A stretch of 64,000 nt of DNA from 66-474 sp035281745 (GCA_035281745.1 DATEDI010000021.1:124001-188000); one strand, 5' to 3'. Positions 24,473 through 35,851 are shown, numbered from the stretch's first letter. Notes: generated by a model not told the origin, from the letters alone. Translations and numbers: made by a program.

Positions 24473-25953
24473 GGATGACCGTCCGACTTCGTGTCGCGTC
24501 GCCAGGACGGCTGGCCGACCGCATCGCCACCGAACCGTCCGAAGCTGGGATACAGCGCGTCGACGGGCTTGCCATCGGGGCCGAGCTTCGGCGACCGCGC
24601 GAAGCTGCCGGCAAAGCCCGGAAACTCCACCGGACTTTCCCAGCCATCCTTGCTGACCGCCGACACTCCGAAGAACCAGTCATCCAGGATGATGTCCTTC
24701 AGCACCACCGAATCGGCATCGCCTGCCTTCTGCACGTGTTGCCATTGCGGCGCGGTGGTTTCGCGCCACCAAGCGTTGTAACTCACCGCACCCGGCGATG
24801 GTTGCCACGACAACGTGGTGTCGTACGCAACAGCGCCCTTCACCGCGAGATTGGCCGGCGGCGACGGTGCCGTCGCCAGCGACGCCATCGTGATCGCATC
24901 CAGACGGGTGACGTTCGCGAGGTAATCGAAGTCCACGCCGGACACCACGTCACCGTAGTGCACGCCGTTTTCGACCCGCACGTTCTGGTGCTGATGGTCG
25001 TAGTTCTCGTTCGATTCCGACAATCGCACCGCCGGAAAGCCTTGGTCGAGGAACGGCACCTGGTCGCCCGAGCGCCCCCAGCGATCGGTGCGGTAAACCA
25101 TGCGCACGTGGAAGTCGTCGAGGTATTGCTCGGCCAGCGCAGCCATGTAGCGCGCGATGTTGCGCGAGGGCGAATCCACGCCGCCGCCGTGGTAACGGCG
25201 GTACGCCGCCTGCTCCAGCGTCTCGTTGGACTTGGTGCCTTCGGAGAACACGCGGATGGTGTGCGGGTCGTGGGCGCCGTTGCCGCCGTGCGAGTTGCCG
25301 ACCATATCGTTGTTGAGGTTGGCCTCGATCTTCCAGCCATGATCGACCGCGTACTGCGCAATGATCTTGCCGCCGTAAAGGCCCTGTTCCTCGCCCGAAT
25401 CAGCCGAGTACACCAGCGTCGCGGGGAACTTGTATTTCGAAAGCACGCGCGCGGTTTCAATCAACGCGGCGACGCCAGCCGCATCGTCATTGGCGCCCGG
25501 CGAATCGCCGGTCGCGTCCATCACGTCGCTGCGGCGCGAGTCGAGGTGTGCGGTCATTACGATCACGCGGTCCGGGTCCGAGGTGCCGCGCTGGATCGCG
25601 ACGACGTCCATCACCTCGGCGCCCGCCTTGGGCATGCGCTTGCCGGTGAACAGCTGCGAAGGCGTGACGATCTCGAGGCAGCCGTCGCAGCCTTTCGAGA
25701 TCGTTTCAAACTGCGCCGCCACCCAGCGCCGCGCCGCGCCGATGCCGCGGGTTTTCGACGTGGTGGTCGAAAGGGTGTGGCGGGTGCCGAAGCCGACCAG
25801 TGCAACGTCGGTGGCATGCAGGTTGGACGCCTTCACCGCGCCTGCGATGGCATGCAGTTCCGGATGGTTGTTGGCGGGCGGCGGCGCCGCGAACGCCGTG
25901 ATGGCGACGAGCGTCCCGGCAACCAGGGCGGACAGCAAACGAATGCGCGGCAT
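24469..25953 (-). CDS. Secreted M28-family zinc aminopeptidase
   Basis: This 494-residue protein starts with a signal peptide (to about residue 22). The M28 zinc ligands are visible: His136 and Asp138 region in AHLDS, the bridging Asp in GANDDAAG (156), Glu188-Glu189 in SGEEQG, Asp216 in NNDMVGN and a His in NYDHQHQN. A fibronectin type III-like domain follows (about 370-460). M28 enzymes remove N-terminal residues from peptides outside the cytoplasm. GAGGAGGG a few bases before ATG 25953 fixes the start. The gene overlaps the SIMPL gene downstream. The length and the C-terminal Fn3 domain fit the Xanthomonadales type of M28 peptidase. Confidence 0.9.
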   Translation of the reverse strand: MPRIRLLSALVAGTLVAITAFAAPPPANNHPELHAIAGAVKASNLHATDVALVGFGTRHTLSTTTSKTRGIGAARRWVAAQFETISKGCDGCLEIVTPSQLFTGKRMPKAGAEVMDVVAIQRGTSDPDRVIVMTAHLDSRRSDVMDATGDSPGANDDAAGVAALIETARVLSKYKFPATLVYSADSGEEQGLYGGKIIAQYAVDHGWKIEANLNNDMVGNSHGGNGAHDPHTIRVFSEGTKSNETLEQAAYRRYHGGGVDSPSRNIARYMAALAEQYLDDFHVRMVYRTDRWGRSGDQVPFLDQGFPAVRLSESNENYDHQHQNVRVENGVHYGDVVSGVDFDYLANVTRLDAITMASLATAPSPPANLAVKGAVAYDTTLSWQPSPGAVSYNAWWRETTAPQWQHVQKAGDADSVVLKDIILDDWFFGVSAVSKDGWESPVEFPGFAGSFARSPKLGPDGKPVDALYPSFGRFGGDAVGQPSWRRDTKSDGHP

Positions 25954-26021
25954 GGCAATCCCTCCTCGAAGGCAGCCGGACGAGGGTAGTCCGTTGCCTG
26001 CGTGATTGCATGTGGCGAAGG

Positions 26022-27596
26022 TCAGTGCGCGCTGCCGTCCAACACTTGCGACGCGCGCCAAGCCGCGATGCGACGATCACCCGACAAAAAATACGGCCAA
26101 GTCCTGAAGGGAGTAGCCGTCTTCAGCTCGTCATGGCCTTCCGTGGTCAACAGGATGCCGTTGGGGTGCGCACGGCACCAGGCCCGAATCTCGCCACGGG
26201 GAATCCATGGGACCGGTTGATGCAGACGCCCGGTGTAGCCCAGCAAACCATTGTTCCATTCGACGGTGGCGATCGGTACATGCGCACGCAGCGCCTGCTT
26301 CACGAACGCGGCTTCCGGTTCGACGTCGAGCGACGGCAACAGTGCCAGCGCACCCGCCAGCATCACGGCCGCAACCAGCGCGGTGGCGGACAGCGCCACC
26401 CCGCGCGCATTATGTCCCCACACGCGCCAGACACCGACCGCGATGACCAATCCCACCAGCGCGAACGCCGCGATCGCCGGTTGCGGTGGATAACCGAAGA
26501 GCTTCGCCGCATGCCATGGCGCCACCGCGATCAAGGCGGCGGCAAGCAGTGCCAGCAGGCCGAACAGCAATGGACGCAGGCGGGATCCCGACTGCTGCAA
26601 CAACCACGCACCCGCCAGTGCCCACGCCGGCAGCAATGGCAACAGGTAATGGACCTGCTTGCCACTGATCGCGCAGAACGCGACAAAGGGCAGGACCCAC
26701 CAGCACCACAGGAAACGCCCGAAGCGGCCGCGCCACAACTGTTTCCACGCCGCTGCCGGCGCGCGCAGGGTCAACAGCCACGGCAACAGCAGCACCGGCA
26801 CCAGCGGCAGGTACCACCAGAACGGCCGCCGATGGGCAAAACTCTTTGCGATCCGTCCGGTGACCTTGTCCACCAACGGCTGCCAGTAGGTCGGCCCGGC
26901 GTACCATGCGGCCGGCAGCAGCCACGCGAGCATGATCGCCACGCCGATCAGCAAACCGGCAAGCAACGCGAAGTACCAGCGCGCCTTGTATTTGCGCGCG
27001 GTATCGCTCCACCACGGCGCCAGCACCGCGACCGCGACGACGTGCAACAGCATCACCGGGCCCTTGGCCAGGATGCCGAACCCGATCGTCAAACCCAGTG
27101 CAACGATACCGCGCTTCCATCGGCCGGCATCGAGATCGAGCAGCGCGTGCAGCGCGCCAAGGACGCACAGCGACAACAGCAGGTCGAACATGATCGCGGT
27201 GCTGAACACCGTGAAACCGAGGCAGCCGGCAAGCATCCACATGGCGTCAGCGGCGCCGCGCCGATCCATGCCGAGACGCTCGGCGAGCCGCCGCAGCGTC
27301 AGCAACATGCACAGGGCAACGATCAACGCTTCGACGCGAGCCACCCACGTGTGCACGCCAAGGATTTTCCAGCCGCCCGCGATCAGCCAGAACAGCAGCG
27401 GCGACTTGTCCGAATACCACGCGCCGTTGACGGTCGGCACCAGCCACTGCCCGGAGTTGAACATCTCCCACGCGGCGGTGAGATAGCGCGTCTCGTCGAT
27501 CGGAATCGGAGGAAACAGGACGGCCAGCGGCAGCAGCAGCACGAACCACAGCGCCAGCCAGCGCCATGGCGAATCAGAAGGCATTCGAGTGTTCAT
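26022..27596 (-). CDS. ArnT-like membrane glycosyltransferase (GT83/PMT)
   Basis: This 524-residue protein has about twelve hydrophobic segments. The first periplasmic loop is of the ArnT kind: IDETRYLTAAWEMFNSG followed by WLVPTVNG and KSPLLFW. The acidic DE pair in this loop is the catalytic site in polyprenyl-phosphate-sugar transferases. ArnT attaches aminoarabinose to lipid A and lowers polymyxin binding. This protein could do the same or decorate another surface glycan. No arn synthesis genes are near, so I leave the sugar open. The alternative start at 27584 is possible. It stands alone between the M28 gene and the bacterioferritin-like gene. Confidence 0.82.
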   Translation of the reverse strand: MNTRMPSDSPWRWLALWFVLLLPLAVLFPPIPIDETRYLTAAWEMFNSGQWLVPTVNGAWYSDKSPLLFWLIAGGWKILGVHTWVARVEALIVALCMLLTLRRLAERLGMDRRGAADAMWMLAGCLGFTVFSTAIMFDLLLSLCVLGALHALLDLDAGRWKRGIVALGLTIGFGILAKGPVMLLHVVAVAVLAPWWSDTARKYKARWYFALLAGLLIGVAIMLAWLLPAAWYAGPTYWQPLVDKVTGRIAKSFAHRRPFWWYLPLVPVLLLPWLLTLRAPAAAWKQLWRGRFGRFLWCWWVLPFVAFCAISGKQVHYLLPLLPAWALAGAWLLQQSGSRLRPLLFGLLALLAAALIAVAPWHAAKLFGYPPQPAIAAFALVGLVIAVGVWRVWGHNARGVALSATALVAAVMLAGALALLPSLDVEPEAAFVKQALRAHVPIATVEWNNGLLGYTGRLHQPVPWIPRGEIRAWCRAHPNGILLTTEGHDELKTATPFRTWPYFLSGDRRIAAWRASQVLDGSAH

Positions 27597-27732
27597 GCGC
27601 GGCGCAGCATAACGGACGGCGCTGCATTCGTGTCGCCCTTCCGGGATCCACGCAGCTTGGCAAGACCGCAGGTGAACGACCGTGCCGCGACATTTTCCAG
27701 CCTGTCGAACGGCAACGTGCGTCCGCTTTCGT

Positions 27733-28314
27733 TCAGCCGCCCTTCGCCGGTCGCACCTTGGCGGGTTCGCCCTTGTGACCGAGCTGTTCGAGCAGCGTGC
27801 TCATGTCTTCGGCGTGTTCTTCTTCCACCGCGAGGATTTCTTCCATCATCCGGCGGGTGGTCGGGTCGTCACTGCCGAGATAGCGCACCATCTCGCTGTA
27901 GGTTTCGATCGCGATGCGCTCGGCAACCAGGTTCTCCTTGATCATGTCCACCAGATCGTCGCCTTCGACGTACTCCGAGTGACTGCGCGTCTGCAGGCCG
28001 TCGGGCGACAGGTTGGGCGTACCCTCCAGCTGGGTGATGCGCTCGGCGATCTGGTCCGCGTGGCCCTGCTCTTCGTTCGCATGTTCGAGGAATTCAGCCG
28101 CGACGCTTTGCGCGTTGATGCCCGAAGCCATGAAGTAGTGGTACTTGTAGCGCAACACGCACACGATCTCGGTGGCCAGCGCCTCGTTCAACAGCTTGAT
28201 TACTTCTTTGCGGTCGGCCTTGTAGCCATCGGTGATCGCCCCCTTGTGGATCTGTTCGCGCGCGCGTTTCTGGATCGCCTTGATGTCGCTGAGGAACGGT
28301 TTCTTGGTGGCCAT
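27733..28314 (-). CDS. Bacterioferritin-like diiron protein
   Basis: This 193-residue cytoplasmic protein has the four-helix ferritin-like fold. Iron ligands lie in NEALATEIVCVLRYKYHYF (helix 1 Glu), EFLEHANEEQGHADQ (Glu and E-x-x-H), ENLVAERIAIETY and EEEHAEDM. It is related to bacterioferritin and the DPS-like ferritin group and would store iron or protect against peroxide. The N-terminal extension of about 25 residues is basic and longer than in standard Bfr. No haem-ligand methionine could be assigned with confidence. The start is ATG 28314, just after a GAAGGAGTGAT ribosome site. Confidence 0.83.
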   Translation of the reverse strand: MATKKPFLSDIKAIQKRAREQIHKGAITDGYKADRKEVIKLLNEALATEIVCVLRYKYHYFMASGINAQSVAAEFLEHANEEQGHADQIAERITQLEGTPNLSPDGLQTRSHSEYVEGDDLVDMIKENLVAERIAIETYSEMVRYLGSDDPTTRRMMEEILAVEEEHAEDMSTLLEQLGHKGEPAKVRPAKGG

Positions 28315-28419
28315 CGCATCACTCCTTCGCGTGTCATATCGTGGTGGACGGCCAGTGTAGTCCCGCGTCCGTGAAGGACGCCAACACATGGTATCGATGG
28401 CATCCATTGACGGCGGCTA

Positions 28420-30297
<1,878 letters not shown>

Positions 30298-30383
30298 CGG
30301 CGTCGATCCGCTGCATGGAAGAACCGCGCGTTTGCGCGGGACATGAGCGGTGGCGCCAGGCGCACGAACAGCGACGGTCGTGC

Positions 30384-30475
30384 GGCGAAGCTCCCTACAC
30401 CGGTGCGAACCGGATCAGGTTCCAAGGGTATGTCTCAGCCGACGCGATCCTTCGCCTGCGGCACCCCCGCTTCAA
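30384..30475 (-). promoter_or_regulatory. TPP riboswitch upstream of thiC
   Basis: On the minus strand the element reads GGGGGTGCC, then the conserved CTGAGA (30438-30433), CCTGATC (around 30418-30413), GGTTCGCACCGGTGTAGGGA and the closing GCTTC. These are the fixed parts of the thi-box aptamer in the right order, closed by a GAAGC/GCTTC stem. It lies about 90 bases before the thiC start, so control is probably at translation or by a terminator. Just upstream a 9-bp hairpin (30469-30489, GCTTCAATG/CATTGAAGC) shares the GAAGC strand with the closing stem. Confidence 0.95.
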
Positions 30476-30559
30476 TGTGCCATTGAAGCATGTTTGCAGG
30501 CCGCTGGCGAACGCCCGTGACACTCGCGGCGACGCGCCCATGACATTCATTCGGAGCGG

Positions 30560-30592
30560 CTGTTGTGGAAAGTCAGGCCATGGATGGCCGTC
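30560..30592 (-). repeat. Short dispersed repeat, copy 2
   Basis: Read on the minus strand this runs from GGACGGCCATCC through ATGGCCTGACTTTCC to ACAACAG. It matches the copy at 252-283 with two differences in about 31 bases. The core GGCCAT-CC-ATGGCC is a perfect 6-bp inverted repeat. It lies between thiC's leader and the TetR gene. Confidence 0.55.
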
Positions 30593-30650
30593 CTGGATCA
30601 GCCCAAAGCCGGGAAACTCCGCCTGCGAGCGAGACCAACCGAAGCCGCGA

Positions 30651-31292
30651 TCAGGGACGATCGCAAGAATATGCCCTGAGGAACATGTCCACCGTCGCTT
30701 CCAGGTGCGCTTCGACCTCCTGGGTGGTCGGCTGTCCGCAGCCGAACAGCATGCGGGCGTGATGTTCGCCCTTCAGCAACGAAAAGAACTGGCTGGCGGC
30801 GCGACGCGTGTCGGCGATGTCGAGCTGACGCGCATCGACCTCCTCCTGCAGCATCTCGGCGAGCGCGGCCTGCACCTGCATCGGGCCGGCTTCCCAGAAC
30901 AGCTTGGCAAGCTTGGGCGATTGCTGCGAGCTCGCGACCAGGGTGCGATGCATGCCCAGCGCGCCATCGCTCATCATCATTGCAAAAAACGCGCGGGCGA
31001 CGCCGAGCAACTGGCCGCGCACCGGCGCCTCGACATTCACCTCGAACAGCGAACACGGCATCAGGCCGTCGCACTTGCAGCGGATGGTTTCGATGAACAG
31101 CGCTTCCTTGCCACCGAAATGGCTGTACACCGTCAGCTTGGAAACGCCGGCCTCGGCCGCGACCGCGTCCATGCTGGTGCCCTCGAAGCCGTGCTGCGGG
31201 AACAGACGCTTGGCCGCCTCCAGAATCGCGGCGCGTTTTTCGAGATCCTTGGGCCGTCCGGGGCCGCTGCAACGTTCGGGTAAGGCGTTCAT
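30651..31292 (-). CDS. TetR/AcrR-family transcriptional regulator
   Basis: This 213-residue regulator has the N-terminal TetR helix-turn-helix (about 18-64, with AVAAEAGVSKLTVYSHFGGKEALF). An AefR-like ligand-binding domain follows, and its first half holds three cysteines at CKCDGLMPC. The neighbouring divergent unit encodes a methyltransferase and a TolC exporter channel. In Xanthomonadales regulators of this kind next to tolC are thought to control it. Repression of the divergent unit, its own gene, or both is therefore inferred. The start is ATG 31292. Confidence 0.88.
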   Translation of the reverse strand: MNALPERCSGPGRPKDLEKRAAILEAAKRLFPQHGFEGTSMDAVAAEAGVSKLTVYSHFGGKEALFIETIRCKCDGLMPCSLFEVNVEAPVRGQLLGVARAFFAMMMSDGALGMHRTLVASSQQSPKLAKLFWEAGPMQVQAALAEMLQEEVDARQLDIADTRRAASQFFSLLKGEHHARMLFGCGQPTTQEVEAHLEATVDMFLRAYSCDRP

Positions 31293-31657
31293 GGGCGTCG
31301 CAAGGCAGGTTCTGCAGTCAATGACAATGGGGTTAGTATACGCTCCAGTACATATTTGTCCGATTGACCCGGATCACAATCCCTGTCCGGGGCTGTCCGC
31401 GGGTCGTCCGCGGACAGGTTTCACGCCCGATGCGCGATCCCATCTGGCTGATTTCGAAGTCAAAATGGCACATCGAGGCTTGGCCCGGAACGTGCTTTTA
31501 CCCCACCGCTTGCGCAAATGACCGCTGTCACCAAAGCCCGGTGACTTCCGGCACTTCGTGGGCAACCATGCCACCGGCACGCTGCACGCATTGCCCGGCT
31601 TGCGCTGCGCGCCGTATGCTTGGGCGATTTTGACCATCGCAGGAAGTTGTGATCGAC
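31293..31657. other. Intergenic region between tetR and pcm
   Basis: No gene is visible. On the minus strand CGGACA (31362-31357) and TATACT (31340-31335), 16 bases apart, form a likely tetR promoter. The AT-rich segment between the boxes contains GTATAC and GTACATA, possible operator half-sites. At 31393-31417 CTGTCCGCGG and CCGCGGACAG make a perfect 10-bp hairpin with loop GTCGT, of unknown use. I cannot place a clear promoter for pcm. Confidence 0.45.
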
Positions 31658-32323
31658 ATGAACATGAATGTCCAGCTCGAGACGGCCCGCCGCAACATGG
31701 TGGAAAACCAGGTCCGGCCATGGGAAGTGCTGGATGCACGCGTCCTGGGCGTGCTGTCGGCGCTGCCGCGCGATGCCTTCGTGCAGCCTGCCTACAAGGC
31801 GGTGGCGTATGCCGATGTGGCGTTGCCGCTCGGGCACGGCGAGATGATGTGGAAGCCCGTGCTGGAAGGCCGCGCGCTGCAGGCGCTGCTGCCGCTGCCC
31901 GGCGAGCGCGTGCTGGAAATCGGCACGGGCAGCGGCTATTTCGCGGCCTGCCTGGCCAAGTTCGGCGCGCAGGTCACCAGCATCGACCGCCGCGCCGAAT
32001 TCGTCGATGCGGCGCGCGCACGCCTGCGGGCGCTTGCCATTGCGAACGTCGAATGTCTGCAGGCGGACGCCTTCGCAGGTTTCCGGCCGGCGCAGCCTTT
32101 CGACGCCATCGCGGTCACCGGTGCGGTGGCGGAGCTGCCTCCCCTTTTTGGCGACTGGCTGAAACCCGCCGGCCGCATGTTCGTGATCCGTGGCGCCGAA
32201 CCGGCGATGCGGGCGCTGCTGCTGCAGCGCGCCGCCGACGGCGGCTGGATCGAGGATCGCCTGTTCGAAACCGACGTGCCCTACCTCGCGGGTGCGGAAC
32301 CCAAACCAGCTTTTTACTTGTAA
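31658..32323 (+). CDS. pcm: Protein-L-isoaspartate O-methyltransferase family
   Basis: This protein of about 221 residues is a class I methyltransferase. It has motif I LEIGTGSGYFAACLA, the acidic IDRR loop and the PCMT-specific front NMVENQVRPWEVLD and LPLGHGEMMWKP. PCMT methylates isoaspartyl residues to start their repair. The variant encoded before tolC in Xanthomonadales keeps the fold but differs from E. coli Pcm. The start could be GTG 31649, ATG 31658 or ATG 31664; AGGAAG lies upstream of all three. The tolC gene begins 61 bases after the stop, so the two probably share a transcript. Confidence 0.85.
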   Translation: MNMNVQLETARRNMVENQVRPWEVLDARVLGVLSALPRDAFVQPAYKAVAYADVALPLGHGEMMWKPVLEGRALQALLPLPGERVLEIGTGSGYFAACLAKFGAQVTSIDRRAEFVDAARARLRALAIANVECLQADAFAGFRPAQPFDAIAVTGAVAELPPLFGDWLKPAGRMFVIRGAEPAMRALLLQRAADGGWIEDRLFETDVPYLAGAEPKPAFYL

Positions 32324-32384
32324 CCCGACCGACGTGATCCGCGCCGATGCTTCGGCCGCACGCAGCCTCAAGGATTCCTTTCGC

Positions 32385-33794
32385 ATGAATTCAAGTTCCG
32401 CCTCCCGTCGTCCCTTCGCTCTGCGCGCCTGCGCCGTCGCCATCGTCGCGACGCTGGGTCTTGCCGGCGCGGCTTCGGCGCACGCCGAGGATCTGATGGA
32501 CGCTTATCGCCAGGCGCTGCAATCCGATCCGGTGTTGATGCAGGCGGAGGCGCAAAGCCGGATCGGCCATGAAGGCATGGTGCAGTCGCGCGCGGTGCTG
32601 CTGCCGCAGCTCAACGGCAGCGTCTCGTTCAACGACAGCCATGGCACCCAGTCCGGCCCGCAAACGGTGCTGGATCCAACCACCGGCAGGCCCACGCTGA
32701 TCGACACGTCCAGTCACACGGGTGGGCGCTCGCGTTCCGAACAGGTCGGCCTGCAACAGGTGTTGTTCGATCTCGGCAAGTTTTCGCAACTGCGCTCCAG
32801 CAAGGCCAACGCCGCGTCGGCCGAGGCGCAATACATCGCCGCCGAGCAGAACTTGATCGTGCGCGTGGCCACCGCGTACTTCACGGTGCTGAACGATCAG
32901 GACCAGTTGCGCTACGCCGAGGCCAACCAGAAGGCCCTGCAGAAGCAACTGGACGCGGCGCAGGCGAAATACAGCGTCGGCCTGTCAGCCATCACCGATG
33001 CCGATTCCGCGCGGGCCCAGGAAGCCGCGGCTGCGGCCGCGGTGATCCAGGCGCGCACCACGCTGTACAACGATCGCGAAGCGCTGGCGCAGATCACCGG
33101 AAAACAGCCGGTGGACCTGCGGGTGTTGCGCGACAAGCTGCCTTTGAATCCGCCGCAGCCCGACGATCCCGAAGCTTGGGTGAAAACCGCACTGGCCAGC
33201 AATCCCACGCTGCAGGCGCAGCGCGACCAGGTCACCGCGGCCCAGCATGGCATCACCACTGCCCGCGCGGGACATCTTCCGACCCTGAACGCCTCGGTCA
33301 CCTATTCCCGCAACCCGTCCTGGGGTGGCCTTGATTTCGCCGGCCAGACCCGCATGGACAGCCGCAGTGCCGGCACGACCGTGGGGCTGATCCTGGATGT
33401 TCCGCTGTTCGCCGGCGGCGGCACCCAGTCGCGGGTGCGCCAGGCGATCGCCCAGCGCGATCAGGCCGGCGACATTCTGGAACAGGATCGCCGCCAGATC
33501 GTCGCCAATACCCGCAACGCGTTCAATTCGATCCGCGCCGGCATCAGTCAGGTGCAGGCGCAGAAGGAAGCCGTGGTCTCCGCGCAGAAGGCGCTGCAGT
33601 CCACCCAGGCCGGCTACGAAGTCGGCAGCCAGACGATCATCGACGTGCTGTTCGCGCAGCAGACGCTGTTCCAGGCGGAAAGCAACTTCTCGCAGGCGCG
33701 GCACGCCTACGTAATCAACCAGCTCAACCTGGAATACGCGGCGGGCACGCTGTCGGTGAAGGATCTGGAAGCCGTCAACGCGTTGCTGCAGTAG
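32385..33794 (+). CDS. tolC: Outer-membrane channel protein TolC
   Basis: This 469-residue protein has a signal peptide ending in SAHA and the two tandem outer-membrane efflux repeats of TolC. The start of the mature protein (EDLMDAYRQALQSDPVLMQAEAQ) and the segment YEVGSQTIIDVLFAQQTLFQAE, with its conserved Gly-Thr/Ser region, are typical of the type I secretion and AcrAB partner branch. It has no lipobox, unlike the efflux factor at 5294. It would form the general exit duct for tripartite pumps and type I secretion. AAGGATT precedes the ATG. Confidence 0.92.
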   Translation: MNSSSASRRPFALRACAVAIVATLGLAGAASAHAEDLMDAYRQALQSDPVLMQAEAQSRIGHEGMVQSRAVLLPQLNGSVSFNDSHGTQSGPQTVLDPTTGRPTLIDTSSHTGGRSRSEQVGLQQVLFDLGKFSQLRSSKANAASAEAQYIAAEQNLIVRVATAYFTVLNDQDQLRYAEANQKALQKQLDAAQAKYSVGLSAITDADSARAQEAAAAAAVIQARTTLYNDREALAQITGKQPVDLRVLRDKLPLNPPQPDDPEAWVKTALASNPTLQAQRDQVTAAQHGITTARAGHLPTLNASVTYSRNPSWGGLDFAGQTRMDSRSAGTTVGLILDVPLFAGGGTQSRVRQAIAQRDQAGDILEQDRRQIVANTRNAFNSIRAGISQVQAQKEAVVSAQKALQSTQAGYEVGSQTIIDVLFAQQTLFQAESNFSQARHAYVINQLNLEYAAGTLSVKDLEAVNALLQ

Positions 33795-33816
33795 GAAGCA
33801 ACCGGGCGTTCTCGGG

Positions 33817-35136
33817 TCAAGTCTGGCTCCGCCGCAGCTTCCCGGAAACCGTATCGCTTTGCGCGTATCGGGCTCGCGCAAAAATCCTGCCGAGCAGCAC
33901 CATCGTGCGCCGCGCGGCGCCGCGTTCGCGCGCGCATACCATGCGCGCCGCCGCGCCCATCCGCGCAAGTTCAGCCGGGTTGCGCAGCAATTCGAGTACC
34001 GCTGCCCCCAGATCTTCCGCCGACGCCACCCGGCGGGCACCGCCGGCGTCGATCATGGTGCGGGTGATTTCCTCGAAATTGAAGGTATATGGCCCGACCA
34101 CCACCGGCTTGGACAGCGCCGCGGGTTCCAGCACATTGTGGCCGCCGACCGGCACCAGCGACCCTGCGACGAACGCCAGGTTGCAAGCCGCGAAGTAGCG
34201 CATCATCACGCCCATCGCATCGATCACGAGGCACTGCGTTTCGGCGTTCGCATCGGCAGCGCTGTGCGTGGCCACCGCGAAACCGAGATTGCGCGCGGCG
34301 TGCTCGATCGAGCGGAAGCGCTCCGGATGCCGCGCGGCGATCAACAGCAGTGCATCCGGCATCCTTGCCAATACCTTGAGGTGTGCCTCGAACACCGCCA
34401 GGTCTTCGCCTTCGTGGGTGCTGGCCGCCATCCACACCGGCCGGGTCGGACCCCACTGCGCCTGCAGATCGTCGGCGCGCTGCCGCGCACCTTGCGGCAG
34501 CGGCATGTCGTATTTCAGGTTGCCGGAAACCTGCACGCGTGCCGCGGGCGCCCCGAGCGCGCGATAACGGCGCGCATCCGCATGCGACTGCGCAGCCACC
34601 AGGGCCACGTGCCTGAGCGCCTGCTCGACCAGCGGGCGGATCGGGCGATAACTGCGCAACGAACGTTCCGACAAGCGCGCGTTCACGATCGCCAGCGGAA
34701 TTCCGCGTCGACCGCAGTGGTGGTACAGGTTCGGCCAGATCTCGGTTTCCATCACCACCGCCAGCGCGGGGCGAATGCGATCGAGGAACCGCCTCACCGC
34801 ACGTGGAAGGTCGTACGGCAGGTAGACATGGAACACCTCGTCGCCAAACAACTTGCGCACGCGCTCGGAACCGGTCGGCGTGACCGTGGTGACGACCATG
34901 GGATGCGGCGCATAGCGCCGCCGCAACGCCTCGATCAACGGCAACGCGGCATTGACTTCGCCCACCGAAACCGCGTGGACCCAGATGCAATCGTGGAGAC
35001 CGGGATCGGGGAAACGCCCGAAGCGCTCGCGCCAGCGGCGGAAATAGCCGCGATAACGAAAGCCGCGCCACGTCAGTCGCCACACGATCACCGGCGTGGC
35101 GAGATACATCGCGACGGTATAGAGAAATCGCAGCAT
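33817..35136 (-). CDS. waaA: 3-deoxy-D-manno-octulosonic acid transferase WaaA
   Basis: This 439-residue enzyme adds Kdo to the lipid A precursor at the inner membrane. After one N-terminal membrane helix come the family signatures WVHAVSVGEVNAA, ETEIWPNL, QVSGNLKYD, AASTHEGED and GGHNVLEPA. Together these identify a GT30 Kdo transferase. I chose ATG 35136 (MLRFLYTVAMYL) as the start; the ATG at 35157 is also in frame. The gene converges with tolC with only 22 bases between the stops. Whether one or two Kdo residues are added cannot be read from the sequence. Confidence 0.95.
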   Translation of the reverse strand: MLRFLYTVAMYLATPVIVWRLTWRGFRYRGYFRRWRERFGRFPDPGLHDCIWVHAVSVGEVNAALPLIEALRRRYAPHPMVVTTVTPTGSERVRKLFGDEVFHVYLPYDLPRAVRRFLDRIRPALAVVMETEIWPNLYHHCGRRGIPLAIVNARLSERSLRSYRPIRPLVEQALRHVALVAAQSHADARRYRALGAPAARVQVSGNLKYDMPLPQGARQRADDLQAQWGPTRPVWMAASTHEGEDLAVFEAHLKVLARMPDALLLIAARHPERFRSIEHAARNLGFAVATHSAADANAETQCLVIDAMGVMMRYFAACNLAFVAGSLVPVGGHNVLEPAALSKPVVVGPYTFNFEEITRTMIDAGGARRVASAEDLGAAVLELLRNPAELARMGAAARMVCARERGAARRTMVLLGRIFARARYAQSDTVSGKLRRSQT

Positions 35137-35278
35137 GACGCGAAACCGGGCCGGCAACGCGCGAGTATAACTTTCACCGCCGCCGGTTCACGCCCGGGGC
35201 TCGGCTGGTACTGATGCGAATGGCCAACTGCACACTCGCCGGTGCCTCATTCTGCCCCGAACCGGCAGGCTCCGAAGA

Positions 35279-35779
35279 TCAGCCAAGCGCCTTCAGTGCC
35301 GCCGCATAGTCCGGTTCGTGGGTGATCTCGTCGACCATTTGCGCGTGGATCACCTTGTCGTGCTCGTCCAGCACCAGCACCGCGCGTGCGGCCAGTCCGG
35401 CCAGCGGACCGTCGGTCATCGCCACGCCATAGTTCTTCAGGAATTCGCGGCCGCGCATCATCGACAGCATGGTGACGTTCTGGATTCCTTCGGCGCCGCA
35501 GAAGCGGCTCTGCGCGAACGGCAGGTCGGCCGAAATGCACAGCACCACCGCGTTCTTCAAACCCGCCGCGTCCTGGTTGAAATGCCGCACCGAAGCCGCA
35601 CACACGCCGGTATCGACGCTCGGGAAAATATTGAGCACCTTGCGCTTGCCGGCGAAATCGGAGAGTGATTTTTCCGAAAGATCACCCGCGATCAGCTTGA
35701 ACGCGGGCGCCTTGCCACCGACCTTCGGAAACTGGCCGTCGACGTGGACGGGATTGCCCTTGAAATGGGTGCTGGACAT
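35279..35779 (-). CDS. tpx: Thiol peroxidase Tpx
   Basis: This 166-residue peroxiredoxin reduces hydrogen and organic peroxides using thioredoxin. The peroxidatic cysteine is Cys60 in PSVDTGVCA, and the resolving cysteine is Cys94 in FAQSRFCGAEG, spaced as in atypical two-cysteine Tpx enzymes. The length and the N-terminal FKGNPVHVDGQFPKVG fit the family exactly. It has its own short upstream region shared with nothing else and lies next to the fdxA ferredoxin. Confidence 0.96.
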   Translation of the reverse strand: MSSTHFKGNPVHVDGQFPKVGGKAPAFKLIAGDLSEKSLSDFAGKRKVLNIFPSVDTGVCAASVRHFNQDAAGLKNAVVLCISADLPFAQSRFCGAEGIQNVTMLSMMRGREFLKNYGVAMTDGPLAGLAARAVLVLDEHDKVIHAQMVDEITHEPDYAAALKALG

Positions 35780-35851
35780 GGCGTGACTCCTTGCTTGTTT
35801 TTGTACACGAAATGTCGCGACAAGTCGCCGCGGCCGGCTTTCCAGTCTAGC

